Assembly (NCBI GenBank): GCA_945897545.1
Contig: CAMDGJ010000172.1
Coordinates: forward strand, 1-5,979
From: Flavobacterium psychrophilum
GTDB lineage: Bacteria; Bacteroidota; Bacteroidia; Flavobacteriales; Flavobacteriaceae
DNA: 5,979 nt
Reading direction: 5' to 3'
The notes beneath the pieces were generated by a model that was given only the letters and a program-made list of their open reading frames with translations, was not told the origin of the DNA and did no database searches. The translations under genes and the position numbers were made by a program. Below, in pieces: positions 5,368 to 5,979 of this stretch. Within the stretch, counting starts at the first letter, position 1. Each line of letters starts with the position of its first letter.

Positions 5368-5967
5368 TTACTTTTGACGATCTTTTAAAACGGCAACAAC
5401 ATCATTCAACCGAAATCCTTTGGCTTGCAATAAAATGAGATAATGAAAAAGCAAGTCGGCGCTTTCATCCAAAAATAATTCATCATTATTATCTTTGGCT
5501 TCAATAACAACTTCTATAGCTTCCTCTCCCACTTTTTGAGCAATTTTATTGATTCCTTTTTCGAATAATGAAGCAACATAACTTTTATCTGAATCGGAAT
5601 TTTCTCGTCTCGCATTTATAGTTTCTTCTAGTTTAGAAATAAAACCATATTCTTCATTATTAGACTCTTGCCAGCAAGTATCTGAACCAGTATGACAAGT
5701 TGGTCCGTCTGGTCTCACTTGTATCAAAAGCGTATCACTATCGCAATCATTTTTGATATCAATTAAATTTAAAAAGTTACCACTCTCCTCGCCTTTAGTC
5801 CAAAGTCTTTGTTTCGAACGGCTAAAAAAAGTTACTTTTTGGGTATCCAATGTTTTTTGATAGGATTCTGCATTCATATAGCCCAGCATCAAAACACTTT
5901 TAGTTTCGCTATCCTGAATTATCGCTGGAATCAAGCCGTTGGAGCTTTTTGAAAAATCTATTTCCAT
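5368..5967 (-). CDS. hisIE: Bifunctional phosphoribosyl-AMP cyclohydrolase / phosphoribosyl-ATP diphosphatase
   Basis: This is a cytoplasmic histidine-biosynthesis enzyme for steps 2 and 3: the HisE half converts phosphoribosyl-ATP to phosphoribosyl-AMP and the HisI half opens the purine ring. The 199 residues match the usual length of the fusion. HisI (about 1-105) shows RSKQRLWTKGEESGN (50-64) and NDCDSDT (73-79), with the Mg-binding Asp cluster. Its zinc cysteines are Cys75, Cys91 and Cys98, with the 16- and 7-residue spacing of characterised HisI. HisE (about 110-199) shows GINKIAQKVGEEAIE (138-152) and ESADLLFH (168-175), the metal-binding Glu/Asp helices of the MazG-like fold. All key residues are present. 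The ATG at 5967 leaves only 12 bases to the window edge with no promoter, so it is probably co-transcribed with an upstream his gene (hisF is the common neighbour, inferred). A strong terminator follows. Confidence 0.97.
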   Translation of the reverse strand: MEIDFSKSSNGLIPAIIQDSETKSVLMLGYMNAESYQKTLDTQKVTFFSRSKQRLWTKGEESGNFLNLIDIKNDCDSDTLLIQVRPDGPTCHTGSDTCWQESNNEEYGFISKLEETINARRENSDSDKSYVASLFEKGINKIAQKVGEEAIEVVIEAKDNNDELFLDESADLLFHYLILLQAKGFRLNDVVAVLKDRQK

Positions 5968-5979
5968 AATTTTAAAGTT

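Overview
The window looks like a chromosomal segment from a low-GC member of the Bacteroidota, most likely a Flavobacterium-like Flavobacteriia. The reasons are AT-rich codon use, A-rich leaders without Shine-Dalgarno motifs, exact TAnnTTTG -7 promoter boxes in front of three genes, and protein families typical of that group. These include a DUF6155-like protein, a fused HisIE and a periplasmic M1 metallopeptidase with a GMEH motif. No phage, plasmid, insertion sequence or CRISPR gene is visible.

Layout, left to right. A DUF6155-like protein on the minus strand (67-594) is divergent from a plus-strand pair: a small DUF3817-type membrane protein (700-984) and a YbdG/MscM-type mechanosensitive channel (977-2233), whose reading frames overlap by 8 bp. 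The channel converges on a minus-strand hotdog acyl-CoA thioesterase (2236-2619) with only 2 bp between stop codons. The thioesterase is divergent from a 134-residue conserved protein of unknown function (2684-3088, plus). A 378-bp gene-free gap (3089-3466) follows and holds a cluster of palindromic repeats. Beyond it on the minus strand lie a secreted M1 metallopeptidase (3467-5119), a strong intrinsic terminator (5288-5337), and hisIE (5368-5967), which is probably the last gene of a histidine operon that continues past the right edge.

The genes are housekeeping or stress functions with no obvious shared pathway. Only the DUF3817-channel pair and hisIE with its off-window neighbours look like operons.

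The most unusual item is non-coding. Between the two convergent genes at 3089-3466 there are four complete copies and one partial copy of a hairpin module. The flanks are conserved (TAGCGC on one side, CGTGCC on the other) and each full copy has a 5-bp stem around a 3-nt loop. The stem bases differ between copies but remain paired (GGAAT:ATTCC, GAGCT:AGCTC, GAGCG:CGCTC). Copies are arranged head-to-head, much as REP/BIME elements are in other bacteria. This compensatory pattern suggests selection on, or spread of, a folded DNA or RNA form. I do not recognise it as a named family.
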